Assembly: GCA_039810885.1 (NCBI GenBank)
Contig: JBDHXV010000022.1
Span: 1 to 45,870 of the forward strand
Length of the DNA: 45,870 nt
DNA from: BJGO01 sp039810885
Lineage (GTDB): Bacteria > Bacteroidota > Bacteroidia > Chitinophagales > UBA10324
Direction of reading: 5' to 3'
Below, piece by piece: positions 18,122 through 25,373 of the stretch (position 1 is the first letter of the stretch; each line of letters opens with the position of its first letter). The notes beneath the pieces were generated by a model. The model was not told where the DNA came from and made no database searches. It saw only the letters and a list, made by a program, of their open reading frames with translations. Position numbers and translations under genes: made by a program.

Positions 18122-20698
18122 TTATTTTGCTCCGCAGCAAGCACCTTTCTTCTCACTCTTGCAATTCTTCTTGTGATCATCACACTTTCCGTCTTTGCCG
18201 CTGCAATTGTTTTTGCTGCCTTTACACTCATCTCCTGATTCACATTTACTCTTATTCATGCAACAAGCAGCCTTCTTCCCCTTACAAGATTTGCCAGACT
18301 CACACGTAGTGTAACCCTTGCAACATGACTTTTTGCCAGGGTAGCAATTCATCTCTTTACATTTTAAAGTGTCAAGTTTGCCGTTAACAAAACAGCCCAT
18401 CTTTATGCACATTGCCGTATCCACAGTGATCACCTTACCGCTTTCATCAAAGGAGCAACAGGCACTAATAGAATCAGCGTATGAAGAGTCACTATCACAC
18501 ATCTCCATACCATCGCCGCAACAGGCTTCATTATCCGTCATACATTGGTCAGAACCTATACCGGTACTGATTAATGGAGAGCTGATACTTGGTGCAATAA
18601 TCAATGCAACAATGCAACTCAACTTAATCAATATATTCATTGAAGGTCCGCTGGTGTCTTTGAATGGATCACCTACTGTGTCCCCTGTTACAGCCGCTTT
18701 GTGAGGGTCACTGCCCTTGTAATAAATTTGACCGTTGATCTCAATACCTTTCTCAAAGCTTTTCTTGGCATTATCCCAAGCACCTCCGGCATTTGATTGA
18801 AAGATGGCAAGCAGCACGCCGCTCACGGTAACACCGGCAAGATACCCTCCTAACACTTCTGCACCAAAAACAAATCCCAACATCGCAGGAACAATAATAG
18901 TTATTAACCCAGGTGCCATCATTTCGCGGATAGCTGCCCGAGTAGATATCTGAATACATTTTTCATAATCGGGTTGCACTCCTTCTTTGCCCTCAAGAAG
19001 TCCGGGTATATTTTTAAACTGGTTGCGCACTTCCTGTACCATATCATTTGCCGCACGCCCTACTGAACTTATTGCTAAAGAAGAGAATAAGTATGGAATC
19101 ATTCCACCGATGAATAAGCCTCCGAGCACCCATGGATTTGTAATGTTTACGCCACCAATACCGGTAAGGCTCATAAATGCAGCGAACAAGGCTAAGGATG
19201 TGAGCGCAGCAGAAGCTATGGCAAATCCCTTTCCAATTGCTGCGGTAGTGTTACCAACTGCATCTAATACGTCTGTATTAGCCCGAACTTCTTTAGGCAA
19301 TCCGCTCATTTCTGCAACACCTCCTGCATTATCGGCGATAGGTCCAAAAGCATCAATAGCTAACTGAATACCTGTTGTGGCCATCATTCCCGCAGCGGCC
19401 ATGGCGACACCATACAAACCACCCACTGCATAAGAGCCGATGATGCCGGCTACTAACACAATAGTCGGGTAGGTTGTGGAGAACATACCCACACTAATGC
19501 CTGCAATAACGTTTGTAGCATGCCCTGTAGCGGATTGACGTGCTATGGTGTTTACCGGCTTGCGGCCCATAGCACAGAAATACTCAGTTATCAAAGATAT
19601 CGCCGTTCCAACACCGAGGCCAATAAGCACGGTGAAGAAAATTCGTAATGAAGAAAATTCATGTGTGGTGCCAATGAATGTTTCTACCATTCGATATGGC
19701 AGTATAGTTGTAATTAAAAAATAGGAGGCAATGGCCGTCATAATAACTGCGCCGAAGTTGCCTGTATTTAATGCTCGCTGCGGATCTCCGCCTTCTTTAA
19801 CTTTTACAAAGAAAGAACCAATAATCGAAAAGATAACTCCTGTTGCTGCAATAAACAACGGCAGCAGAATACCACTTATTCCTCCAAAGTTGTCTGTAGA
19901 GCCTTCGGCAGCTACGAGTCCAATACCGAGCACCATGGTTGCTAGGACGGTGCTAACATAAGAGCCGAATAAGTCGGCTCCCATACCTGCAACATCTCCA
20001 ACGTTATCCCCCACGTTATCGGCTATTACAGCAGGATTTCGCGGGTCGTCTTCCGGGATGCCGGCTTCTACCTTTCCAACCAGATCTGCCCCTACGTCAG
20101 CGGCTTTAGTATATATACCGCCGCCTACACGAGCAAAGAGAGCAATACTTTCGGCGCCGAGTGAAAAGCCTGTTAGTACTTCAAGAACCCGATTGAGAAT
20201 TTGAGGACTGTTTTCCATATCCGGATTGAAAATATTCATGAATAAAATGAACAGAATACCTAATCCTAAAATACCAAGACCAACTACACCAATGCCCATT
20301 ACAGAGCCTCCGGCAAACGAAATATCGAGAGCCTTTGAAAGGCTGCTGCGAGCCGCCTGTGCTGTGCGCACATTAGACTTTGTAGCCACTCGCATACCAA
20401 TAAACCCTGCAGTAGCCGAAAGAACAGCCCCTATAATAAAGGCTATCACAATGAGCGGGCTGCTGTGTGGATTATTGTAACTTAAAAAGAATAAGAGCAC
20501 AGAGGCTACCAGTACGAAAATAGACAGGATGCGATATTCCGCTTTCAGAAAAGACATAGCGCCTTTGGCTATATAACCTGCAATGGTGCTCATACGCTCA
20601 TCACCCGCATCTTGCTTATTTATCCAACTGCTGCGGATAATCATATAAATAATAGCTAAGACACCGACAGCCGGTACTGCGTAAATAAAATTCGTCAT
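18122..20698 (-). CDS. hppA: Membrane-bound ion-pumping pyrophosphatase with cysteine-rich C-terminal extension
   Basis: 858 aa; usual bacterial members are about 660-770 aa. The pump hydrolyses pyrophosphate to move H+ and/or Na+ out of the cell through about 16 membrane helices. Substrate-site motifs are intact: 'DVGADLVGKVEAGIPEDDPR' followed by N-P-A-V-I-A-D-N-V-G-D-N-V-G-D. 'GNTTAAIGKGFAIASAALTS' has Ala where K+-independent enzymes have Lys, which predicts a K+-dependent type; in Bacteroidota these often pump Na+. The last membrane helix ends at about residue 705. From Cys719 onward an added tail of 140 residues contains 23 cysteines (coding bases 18125-18544), with repeats such as C-E-S-G-x-x-C-K-G (at 799 and 819). 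In solved M-PPases the C-terminus is extracytoplasmic, so the tail should be periplasmic. A full promoter lies upstream at 20738-20767. Confidence 0.95.
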   Translation of the reverse strand: MTNFIYAVPAVGVLAIIYMIIRSSWINKQDAGDERMSTIAGYIAKGAMSFLKAEYRILSIFVLVASVLLFFLSYNNPHSSPLIVIAFIIGAVLSATAGFIGMRVATKSNVRTAQAARSSLSKALDISFAGGSVMGIGVVGLGILGLGILFILFMNIFNPDMENSPQILNRVLEVLTGFSLGAESIALFARVGGGIYTKAADVGADLVGKVEAGIPEDDPRNPAVIADNVGDNVGDVAGMGADLFGSYVSTVLATMVLGIGLVAAEGSTDNFGGISGILLPLFIAATGVIFSIIGSFFVKVKEGGDPQRALNTGNFGAVIMTAIASYFLITTILPYRMVETFIGTTHEFSSLRIFFTVLIGLGVGTAISLITEYFCAMGRKPVNTIARQSATGHATNVIAGISVGMFSTTYPTIVLVAGIIGSYAVGGLYGVAMAAAGMMATTGIQLAIDAFGPIADNAGGVAEMSGLPKEVRANTDVLDAVGNTTAAIGKGFAIASAALTSLALFAAFMSLTGIGGVNITNPWVLGGLFIGGMIPYLFSSLAISSVGRAANDMVQEVRNQFKNIPGLLEGKEGVQPDYEKCIQISTRAAIREMMAPGLITIIVPAMLGFVFGAEVLGGYLAGVTVSGVLLAIFQSNAGGAWDNAKKSFEKGIEINGQIYYKGSDPHKAAVTGDTVGDPFKDTSGPSMNILIKLSCIVALIIAPSISSPLISTGIGSDQCMTDNEACCGDGMEMCDSDSSYADSISACCSFDESGKVITVDTAMCIKMGCFVNGKLDTLKCKEMNCYPGKKSCCKGYTTCESGKSCKGKKAACCMNKSKCESGDECKGSKNNCSGKDGKCDDHKKNCKSEKKGACCGAK

Positions 20699-20737
20699 GA
20701 GTAGATAGTTTTAATCTTCAATTTTTTTAAGGGACGG

Positions 20738-20767
20738 CAAAAATAATAATTTAGGGCTAAGGGCAAA
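20738..20767 (-). promoter_or_regulatory. Complete Bacteroidota-type promoter of hppA
   Basis: Minus strand: TTTG (20764-20767), an 18-nt spacer, then TATTTTTG (20738-20745). Both the -33 and the -7 element match consensus exactly, making it the best promoter in the window. The predicted leader is about 30 nt. It shows that hppA has its own promoter and does not depend on read-through from the acyl-CoA dehydrogenase gene upstream. Confidence 0.75.
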
Positions 20768-20852
20768 CGCTTACCTCAAACCACTCAAAAAAGCATATTT
20801 GAATTGCTTCGGTTTTTTAGAAATCATTGCATCTATTTCTATGGGTTATACA

Positions 20853-21992
20853 TTACTTCAATACCTCTCTTGAAATAACCAATTTTTGAATCTCGGATGT
20901 TCCCTCTCCGATGGTACAGAGTTTAGAGTCGCGAAAATATTTCTCTACAGGAAAATCTTTCGTATAACCATATCCGCCAAAAATCTGGACAGCATCCGTA
21001 GCTACTTTAACCGCTACTTCAGATGCATAGTATTTCGCCATGGCAGATTCCTTAGTGCATTTTTCTCCTCGATTTTTTAGGTCTGCTGCTTGGCGGGTTA
21101 ACAATTCTGCTGCTTCAATTTGCGATAGCATATCAGCCAATTTAAAGGCGATTCCTTGAAAATTTGCTATAGGTTGGTTAAATTGATGACGTTCTTTAGC
21201 ATATTTCACAGCGGTATCATAAGCACCATAGGCGATTCCTAAGGACAAGGCCGCAATAGAAATGCGACCTCCATCAAGTACCTTCATGGACTGAATAAAT
21301 CCTTCCCCTTCCTTACCCAACATATTCTGAGCAGGAATTCTACAGTTGTTAAAAATAACTTCAGCAGTTTCAGAAGCTCGCATACCTAACTTATTCTCTT
21401 TCTTACCTGCAGATAATCCCGGGGTGCCGCGCTCCACAACAAAGGCCGTCATGCCGTGACTGTCGCGTGGTTCGCCTGTGCGGGCAATGACTACCACAAT
21501 ATCGCCTGTATTGCCATGGGTAATCCAACATTTTGTTCCATTGAGTACCCAGTATTCGCCATCACGATGCGCTACACATTTCATGTTGCCTGCGTCAGAG
21601 CCTGTATTGGGTTCAGTAAGCCCCCAAGCGCCAATGTGTTGGCCTGTGGCCAATTTAGAAAGCCATTTCTTTTTTTGTTCATCATTACCAAACTGTAAAA
21701 TATGCCCGGTACAAAGGGAGTTGTGCGCTGCAAGTGATAACCCTATGGATCCGCACACTCTGGCCACTTCGACGATAATTGAGATATATTCCTGATAGCC
21801 TAAGCCGCTTCCACCTAATGATTCGGGAACTAAAACACCCATCCACCCCATCTTACCAAACTCTTGAAATAACTCCTTGGGGAAATACTGACGTTCATCC
21901 CAATCCATTACATGCGGTTTAATCTCTTTTTGAGCAAAATCTCTGACACTTTGTGTAATAATGTCAAGTTGTTCATCGAATGAAAAGTCCAT
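20853..21992 (-). CDS. Acyl-CoA dehydrogenase (short/branched-chain type)
   Basis: 379 aa from the ATG at 21992; a longer reading adds 13 residues from the promoter region and is rejected. FAD-dependent acyl-CoA dehydrogenase core without extension. Motifs: 'AWGLTEPNTGSDA' (about 122-134), 'WVLNGTKCWITHG' (about 148-160), 'KLGMRASETAEV' and 'QIFGGYGYTKDFPVEKYFRD'. The catalytic base is Glu363 in I-G-E-G-T-S-E-I-Q, the position used by MCAD and SCAD, which argues against isovaleryl-CoA dehydrogenase, where the base lies elsewhere. Best guess is a short-chain or branched-chain substrate in beta-oxidation or amino-acid breakdown. A consensus -7 lies 22 nt upstream. Divergent from the HIT protein gene. 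Confidence 0.93.
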   Translation of the reverse strand: MDFSFDEQLDIITQSVRDFAQKEIKPHVMDWDERQYFPKELFQEFGKMGWMGVLVPESLGGSGLGYQEYISIIVEVARVCGSIGLSLAAHNSLCTGHILQFGNDEQKKKWLSKLATGQHIGAWGLTEPNTGSDAGNMKCVAHRDGEYWVLNGTKCWITHGNTGDIVVVIARTGEPRDSHGMTAFVVERGTPGLSAGKKENKLGMRASETAEVIFNNCRIPAQNMLGKEGEGFIQSMKVLDGGRISIAALSLGIAYGAYDTAVKYAKERHQFNQPIANFQGIAFKLADMLSQIEAAELLTRQAADLKNRGEKCTKESAMAKYYASEVAVKVATDAVQIFGGYGYTKDFPVEKYFRDSKLCTIGEGTSEIQKLVISREVLK

Positions 21993-22014
21993 AATCGTTT
22001 TTTTGAAAGTGCTG

Positions 22015-22022
22015 CAAATGTA
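22015..22022 (-). promoter_or_regulatory. -7 element of the second acyl-CoA dehydrogenase gene
   Basis: Minus strand TACATTTG, exact TAnnTTTG, identical to the rpsL element and also followed by C. It lies 22 nt before the ATG at 21992 and decides that start, since the longer reading would begin upstream of the transcript. No -33 TTTG at the expected spacing. Confidence 0.6.
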
Positions 22023-22101
22023 AGGGTACAATGATTATCCGACCTTCTGAAAATTTGAATTTTCTCATTATCTGCGAAATCGGATTCATTCATATTGTAT
22101 T

Positions 22102-22109
22102 TACTTTTG
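22102..22109 (+). promoter_or_regulatory. -7 element of the HIT-protein gene
   Basis: TACTTTTG, exact TAnnTTTG, 23 nt before the ATG at 22133. It lies about 80 nt from the opposing element at 22015-22022, so this short gap carries a divergent promoter pair. Confidence 0.6.
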
Positions 22110-22132
22110 CATAAACACAACAAATCATTTAT

Positions 22133-22525
22133 ATGGCCAGCATTTTTTCTAAGATTATTTCCGGTGAAGTATCTTGTCATAAAATTGCAGAATCAGAGTA
22201 TAGTTATGCATTTTTAGATATTATGCCCTTAGTGAAAGGACATGTATTAGTTGTTCCCAAAAAAGAAGTGGATGAATTTTTTGACATAGAAGACGCTATC
22301 CTCTTTGATATGATCAGCTTAGCTAAGAAGATAAGCTACGCTATTAAAAAGTCTGTACCGTGTAAACGTGTCGGTATGGCTGTGATTGGGTTGGAGGTGC
22401 CTCATGCACACATTCATTTGGTGCCGCTCAACGTAATGAACGATATCAATTTTACTCAAGCTAAACTCAAATTATCTAATGAGGAATTAGCAGCCATTGC
22501 GGAAGAAATTCGTGCTAATCTGTGA
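22133..22525 (+). CDS. HIT-family nucleotide hydrolase/transferase (Hint-like)
   Basis: 130 aa, a complete single-domain HIT protein. The histidine triad is H91-A-H93-I-H95-L-V, with the central catalytic His in place. The upstream block 'AFLDIMPLVKGHVLVVPKKEVD' (about 26-47) is the other family hallmark. HIT proteins hydrolyse nucleoside phosphoramidates or adenylylated substrates; bacterial Hint homologues act on AMP-lysine-like compounds. The exact substrate cannot be told from sequence. Its stop is 2 nt from the stop of ruvC on the other strand. Confidence 0.92.
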   Translation: MASIFSKIISGEVSCHKIAESEYSYAFLDIMPLVKGHVLVVPKKEVDEFFDIEDAILFDMISLAKKISYAIKKSVPCKRVGMAVIGLEVPHAHIHLVPLNVMNDINFTQAKLKLSNEELAAIAEEIRANL

Positions 22526-22527
22526 GC

Positions 22528-23112
22528 TTACTTCTTTAATATACGCTGTGGATTGGCCTCTACAAATTGTTGCCACGAAACATTTTTTTTAGCTGCCGTT
22601 CTTTTCTTTTTTAGATGCGGAAGTTGCTGATAGCTATGACACAGGGCAACAGCTAACGCATCTGTGGCATCAAAATACTTAGGTTGCATTTCTATTTTCA
22701 GAATGTTTAAAAGCATGGCAGATACCTGTTCCTTTGCGGCATTGCCATTTCCGGTAATAGATTGCTTTACCTTTTTGGGGGAATACTCCATAATAGGAAT
22801 ATTTTGCACGGCAGCAGCAGCAATAGCCACACCTTGTGCGCGTCCAAGTTTAAGCATAGATTGTACATTCTTGCCATAAAATGGAGATTCAACGGCAAAT
22901 TCGTCCGGCTTATAACTTTTCACCAAGCGATGTACCCCTTCATAAATCCGTTTTAGTTTTTCATAAGGATTTTCATATTTATCCAATTGCATCACACCCA
23001 TGCTTAAGAGCTTAACGCTTTGCCCACTGCATTCAATAATAGCATATCCCAGCACATTAGTGCCCGGGTCTATACCAGCTATGATTTTAGACGGCTTGCC
23101 TTTTTGAATCAT
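22528..23112 (-). CDS. ruvC: Crossover junction endodeoxyribonuclease RuvC
   Basis: 194 aa. Holliday-junction resolvase with an RNase H fold; the four catalytic carboxylates are present: D15 in 'GIDPGT', E75 in 'AVESPFYG', D148 and D151 in 'YFDATDALAVALCH'. The C-terminus carries a basic extension of about 20 residues (K-K-K-R-T-A-A-K-K) beyond the E. coli enzyme, common in the phylum. It works with RuvAB, which is not in this window. The start is embedded in a 29-nt inverted repeat (23113-23141). Confidence 0.96.
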   Translation of the reverse strand: MIQKGKPSKIIAGIDPGTNVLGYAIIECSGQSVKLLSMGVMQLDKYENPYEKLKRIYEGVHRLVKSYKPDEFAVESPFYGKNVQSMLKLGRAQGVAIAAAAVQNIPIMEYSPKKVKQSITGNGNAAKEQVSAMLLNILKIEMQPKYFDATDALAVALCHSYQQLPHLKKKRTAAKKNVSWQQFVEANPQRILKK

Positions 23113-23141
23113 TTGTGATGCAAATTAGCAGTTCATCACAA
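23113..23141. repeat. Inverted repeat immediately upstream of ruvC
   Basis: TTGTGATG (23113-23120) and CATCACAA (23134-23141) are perfect 8-bp inverted arms with a 13-nt spacer, directly against the ruvC ATG. On the minus strand the spacer contains a weak -7-like CTAATTTGC. It could be an operator or a 5' mRNA hairpin; the sequence does not decide. Confidence 0.4.
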
Positions 23142-23252
23142 GTGAAGGAAAGTATGAATACACAGGGGCGCTCCGACTGTATATCAAAAACAAATGGCAC
23201 ATTTTTTTCATTAGTCTAAATCAGAATTCATTAAACAATCCGTTTTACCACT

Positions 23253-24059
23253 ATGAAAATGAAAAAGCAACGCCTGATGATGATATTTGCGCTCAGCATG
23301 GCTGGTGTGTTTATCTCTTGGAAGCAATCCGAATCAGAAATATGCGATGTAAAGAACACCGCATTGAATAACGGAGAAAAAATAACCTATAAGATTGCTT
23401 ATAAATGGGGAGCATTGTGGCTAAGTGCCGGAGAAGTAGTGTTTACTCTGGATAATGCCAAGTATTCAAACAAAGACGTATATCATGCGAAAGGATATGG
23501 ATATACATATAAATCTTACGATTGGTTGTTTAAGGTTCGCGATACTTATGAAAGTTATTTTGATAAAGAAAGTATGTTACCCTATAAGTTTGTTCGTGAG
23601 GTAAACGAAGGCGGGGCCTCATTTTATCAAAATGTCACCTTTAAACACGATCAGGGAAAAGCCACTTCCCTTAATGGCACGTATTCTATTCCTTCCTGTA
23701 CTCAAGATGTAATCTCTGCATTGTATTACACTCGTTGTATTGATTGGAACAAGTACAAAAAGAATGATACGATTCCGGTTACCGTTTTCTTAGATGATGA
23801 AGTGCATCCTTTATATGTGCGGTATATGGGCAGAGAAAAAGTGAGTGTAAAATCAGGAACCTATAATTGTATCGTATTTAAACCCTTATTGATAAAAGGG
23901 AGTATTTTCAAAGGTGGCGAGGATATGACCGTATATGTTAGCGATGATGAAAACAAAATACCCGTATTAGTAAAATCGCCGATTCTTATTGGTGATATTC
24001 GTGCAGAAGTTAATGAAATAAGCGGCACTAAATTTCCGGTAAGGGCAAAGGTAAATTAA
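23253..24059 (+). CDS. DUF3108 family exported protein
   Basis: 268 aa. Hydrophobic N-terminus (residues about 5-24) consistent with a signal peptide or anchor; an initial M-K-M-K-K-Q-R gives the positive charge. The rest fits the DUF3108 pattern: 'NNGEKITYKIAYKWGALWLSAGEVVFTL', 'YESYFDKESMLPYKFVREVNEGG', 'PVTVFLDDEVHPLYVRYMGRE' and 'MTVYVSDDENKIPVLVKSPILIGDIRAEV'. This family is predicted to be periplasmic and beta-rich, with no established function. Its stop is 3 nt from the end of the opposing hydrolase gene. I see no good promoter motif upstream. Confidence 0.8.
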   Translation: MKMKKQRLMMIFALSMAGVFISWKQSESEICDVKNTALNNGEKITYKIAYKWGALWLSAGEVVFTLDNAKYSNKDVYHAKGYGYTYKSYDWLFKVRDTYESYFDKESMLPYKFVREVNEGGASFYQNVTFKHDQGKATSLNGTYSIPSCTQDVISALYYTRCIDWNKYKKNDTIPVTVFLDDEVHPLYVRYMGREKVSVKSGTYNCIVFKPLLIKGSIFKGGEDMTVYVSDDENKIPVLVKSPILIGDIRAEVNEISGTKFPVRAKVN

Positions 24060-24062
24060 TGC

Positions 24063-25300
24063 TCAATTAAGCAGCACCTTTTTGATCATTACTTCTCCGC
24101 TTTCATTTTTCAGTGTAAGCAGATAGAGTCCCTTTTGTAGTTTAGTAGATTGCCACTGCGATTGATTAATGCTATAATACTCCGTTTGTCCTAAAACGTT
24201 TGTGATGCTGATATCAGCTATTTTTTCTGAGGATTGAATGATAAAGTAATTGTCAAAGGTTAATAAAGTAAGAGTTTGATTTGGCATAATGATAGAAGAA
24301 GGTTGCTGATAAGCGATATAGACGTTTTCAGTGCTTGTTTTCGAAAAGCAATCGTTAGTAATTGTGTGTGTGTGACGGTAAACCAACCACTGTCCATGTA
24401 GGTGTGTTGTACAGTTAAGCCCTCTCCGGTAAAACCGTCTCCGAAATTCCAGTTTACCGTGCCCGGATTAATAGAGTGGTCTGTGACTGATATGTTGTAG
24501 CCGCTAACTGAACTCGTAAATGATGCGGCTTGTAAATTTCCCAAATACCATTTCGAAATACTATCCTGAACCAGAGTGGACGCTATGTTCTGTATAAATA
24601 GTGCAGTATCCAGATTTAGAGAAGGCGGAACCCATGCTCCCTGAGACGGTTTATTATAGAGAGTAGTGTATATGACACATGCCGCCAAATAAGAGCCCCA
24701 TAAAGATGGGTGACTTTGGTCGGCATTATATAAGTTGATTGTAGAATCTGTATTACGTACTTTTTTCCACACCACACCTACAGGTGCAATAGTAGTATGA
24801 TTGCTTAATGCCATCTCAAGATAACTCTGCCTTAAACGCATCTGCATGCCTTCATAAGTACATACCACCGGATAAGATGCACAGTTCGATGCGTCTCCGT
24901 TTTGACGCCCCCAAGTCATATAGAATACCGGCTCTGTGCAGTTATTGTAATGCCTTATAGAGTCGCATAAGTTTTTTGCATAGGGATATGTTTGGCTTTG
25001 CACCTGCGAAGGAGGGAATGACGGTTCTTGACTTTGAGCCTGAAGAATAACGAAGTCCCAGTTGCCTTGCGCTATCTTACCAAGCGTAACTGAATTTACT
25101 GATTGTTGCTGAAATGTATAACCTCCCGGCGCATTTGAATCAATGTACATCGTGTCTCCGAGCGATAGTGCGACCGACTTTACTAAAGAAGGAAGATTGT
25201 TTACTGCGGTGTAACTATTTCCAATAAATAGTACTCTTGTGGTTTGCCCTTGCGTTATGGAAGGTAGAATTAAAAACAGCGTATAGAGTATCTTTTTCAT
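24063..25300 (-). pseudogene. Frameshifted SGNH-type hydrolase with PKD domain and T9SS C-terminal sorting domain
   Basis: Two overlapping reading frames together make one expected protein of about 410 aa. Frame 1 (start 25300) has a signal peptide, then an SGNH/GDSL-like hydrolase (DUF4886-like). Ser29 is in G-N-S-Y-T and the Asp-His pair in 'NADQSHPSLWG'. A PKD domain follows ('NWNFGDGFTGEGLTVQHTYMD...'). The PKD domain breaks at an AC-dinucleotide run (24364-24374). Frame 1 then reads 34 unrelated residues to a stop near 24260. The other frame continues the PKD strand (T-H-T-I-T-N-D-C-F) and ends in a typical short T9SS sorting domain (K-L-Q-K-G-L-Y-L-L-T-L-K-N...M-I-K-K-V-L-L-N). Removing one AC unit restores the frame. 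It may be a real mutation, a slippage variant or a sequence error. Confidence 0.75.
24364..24374. repeat. GT/AC dinucleotide run at the frameshift
   Basis: GTGTGTGTGTG on the plus strand (five and a half units; AC on the coding strand), exactly where the hydrolase reading frame breaks. One unit fewer joins the two frames. Short for a classic phase-variation tract. Confidence 0.7.
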
Positions 25301-25321
25301 CAGGTGTAAAGTTCCGATTCA

Positions 25322-25351
25322 TTTGTTACTGTGAAAAATAAATTATATTTC
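25322..25351 (+). promoter_or_regulatory. Promoter of the large T9SS cargo gene
   Basis: TTTG (25322-25325), 18-nt spacer, then TATATTTC (25344-25351), one base off TAnnTTTG. The spacing is identical to the hppA promoter. Transcription should begin just upstream of the ATG at 25374 and downstream of the in-frame GTG at 25353, so the ATG is preferred. Confidence 0.6.
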
Positions 25352-25373
25352 GGTGGCTAAAACCCCATTGCGT

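Noticed and set aside
18122..18544. The HppA cysteine tail as a separate gene or frameshift artefact
   Set aside because: It is continuous and in frame with the pump, has no internal start with a promoter, and shows amino-acid repeats with varied codons, which argues for real coding.
23253..25300. DUF3108 protein and hydrolase as a toxin-antitoxin or defence pair
   Set aside because: They are convergent, both exported and of ordinary families; no defence domain is present.
25353..25373. GTG start for the large T9SS cargo gene
   Set aside because: It lies at or before the predicted transcription start; the ATG at 25374 gives a better signal peptide.
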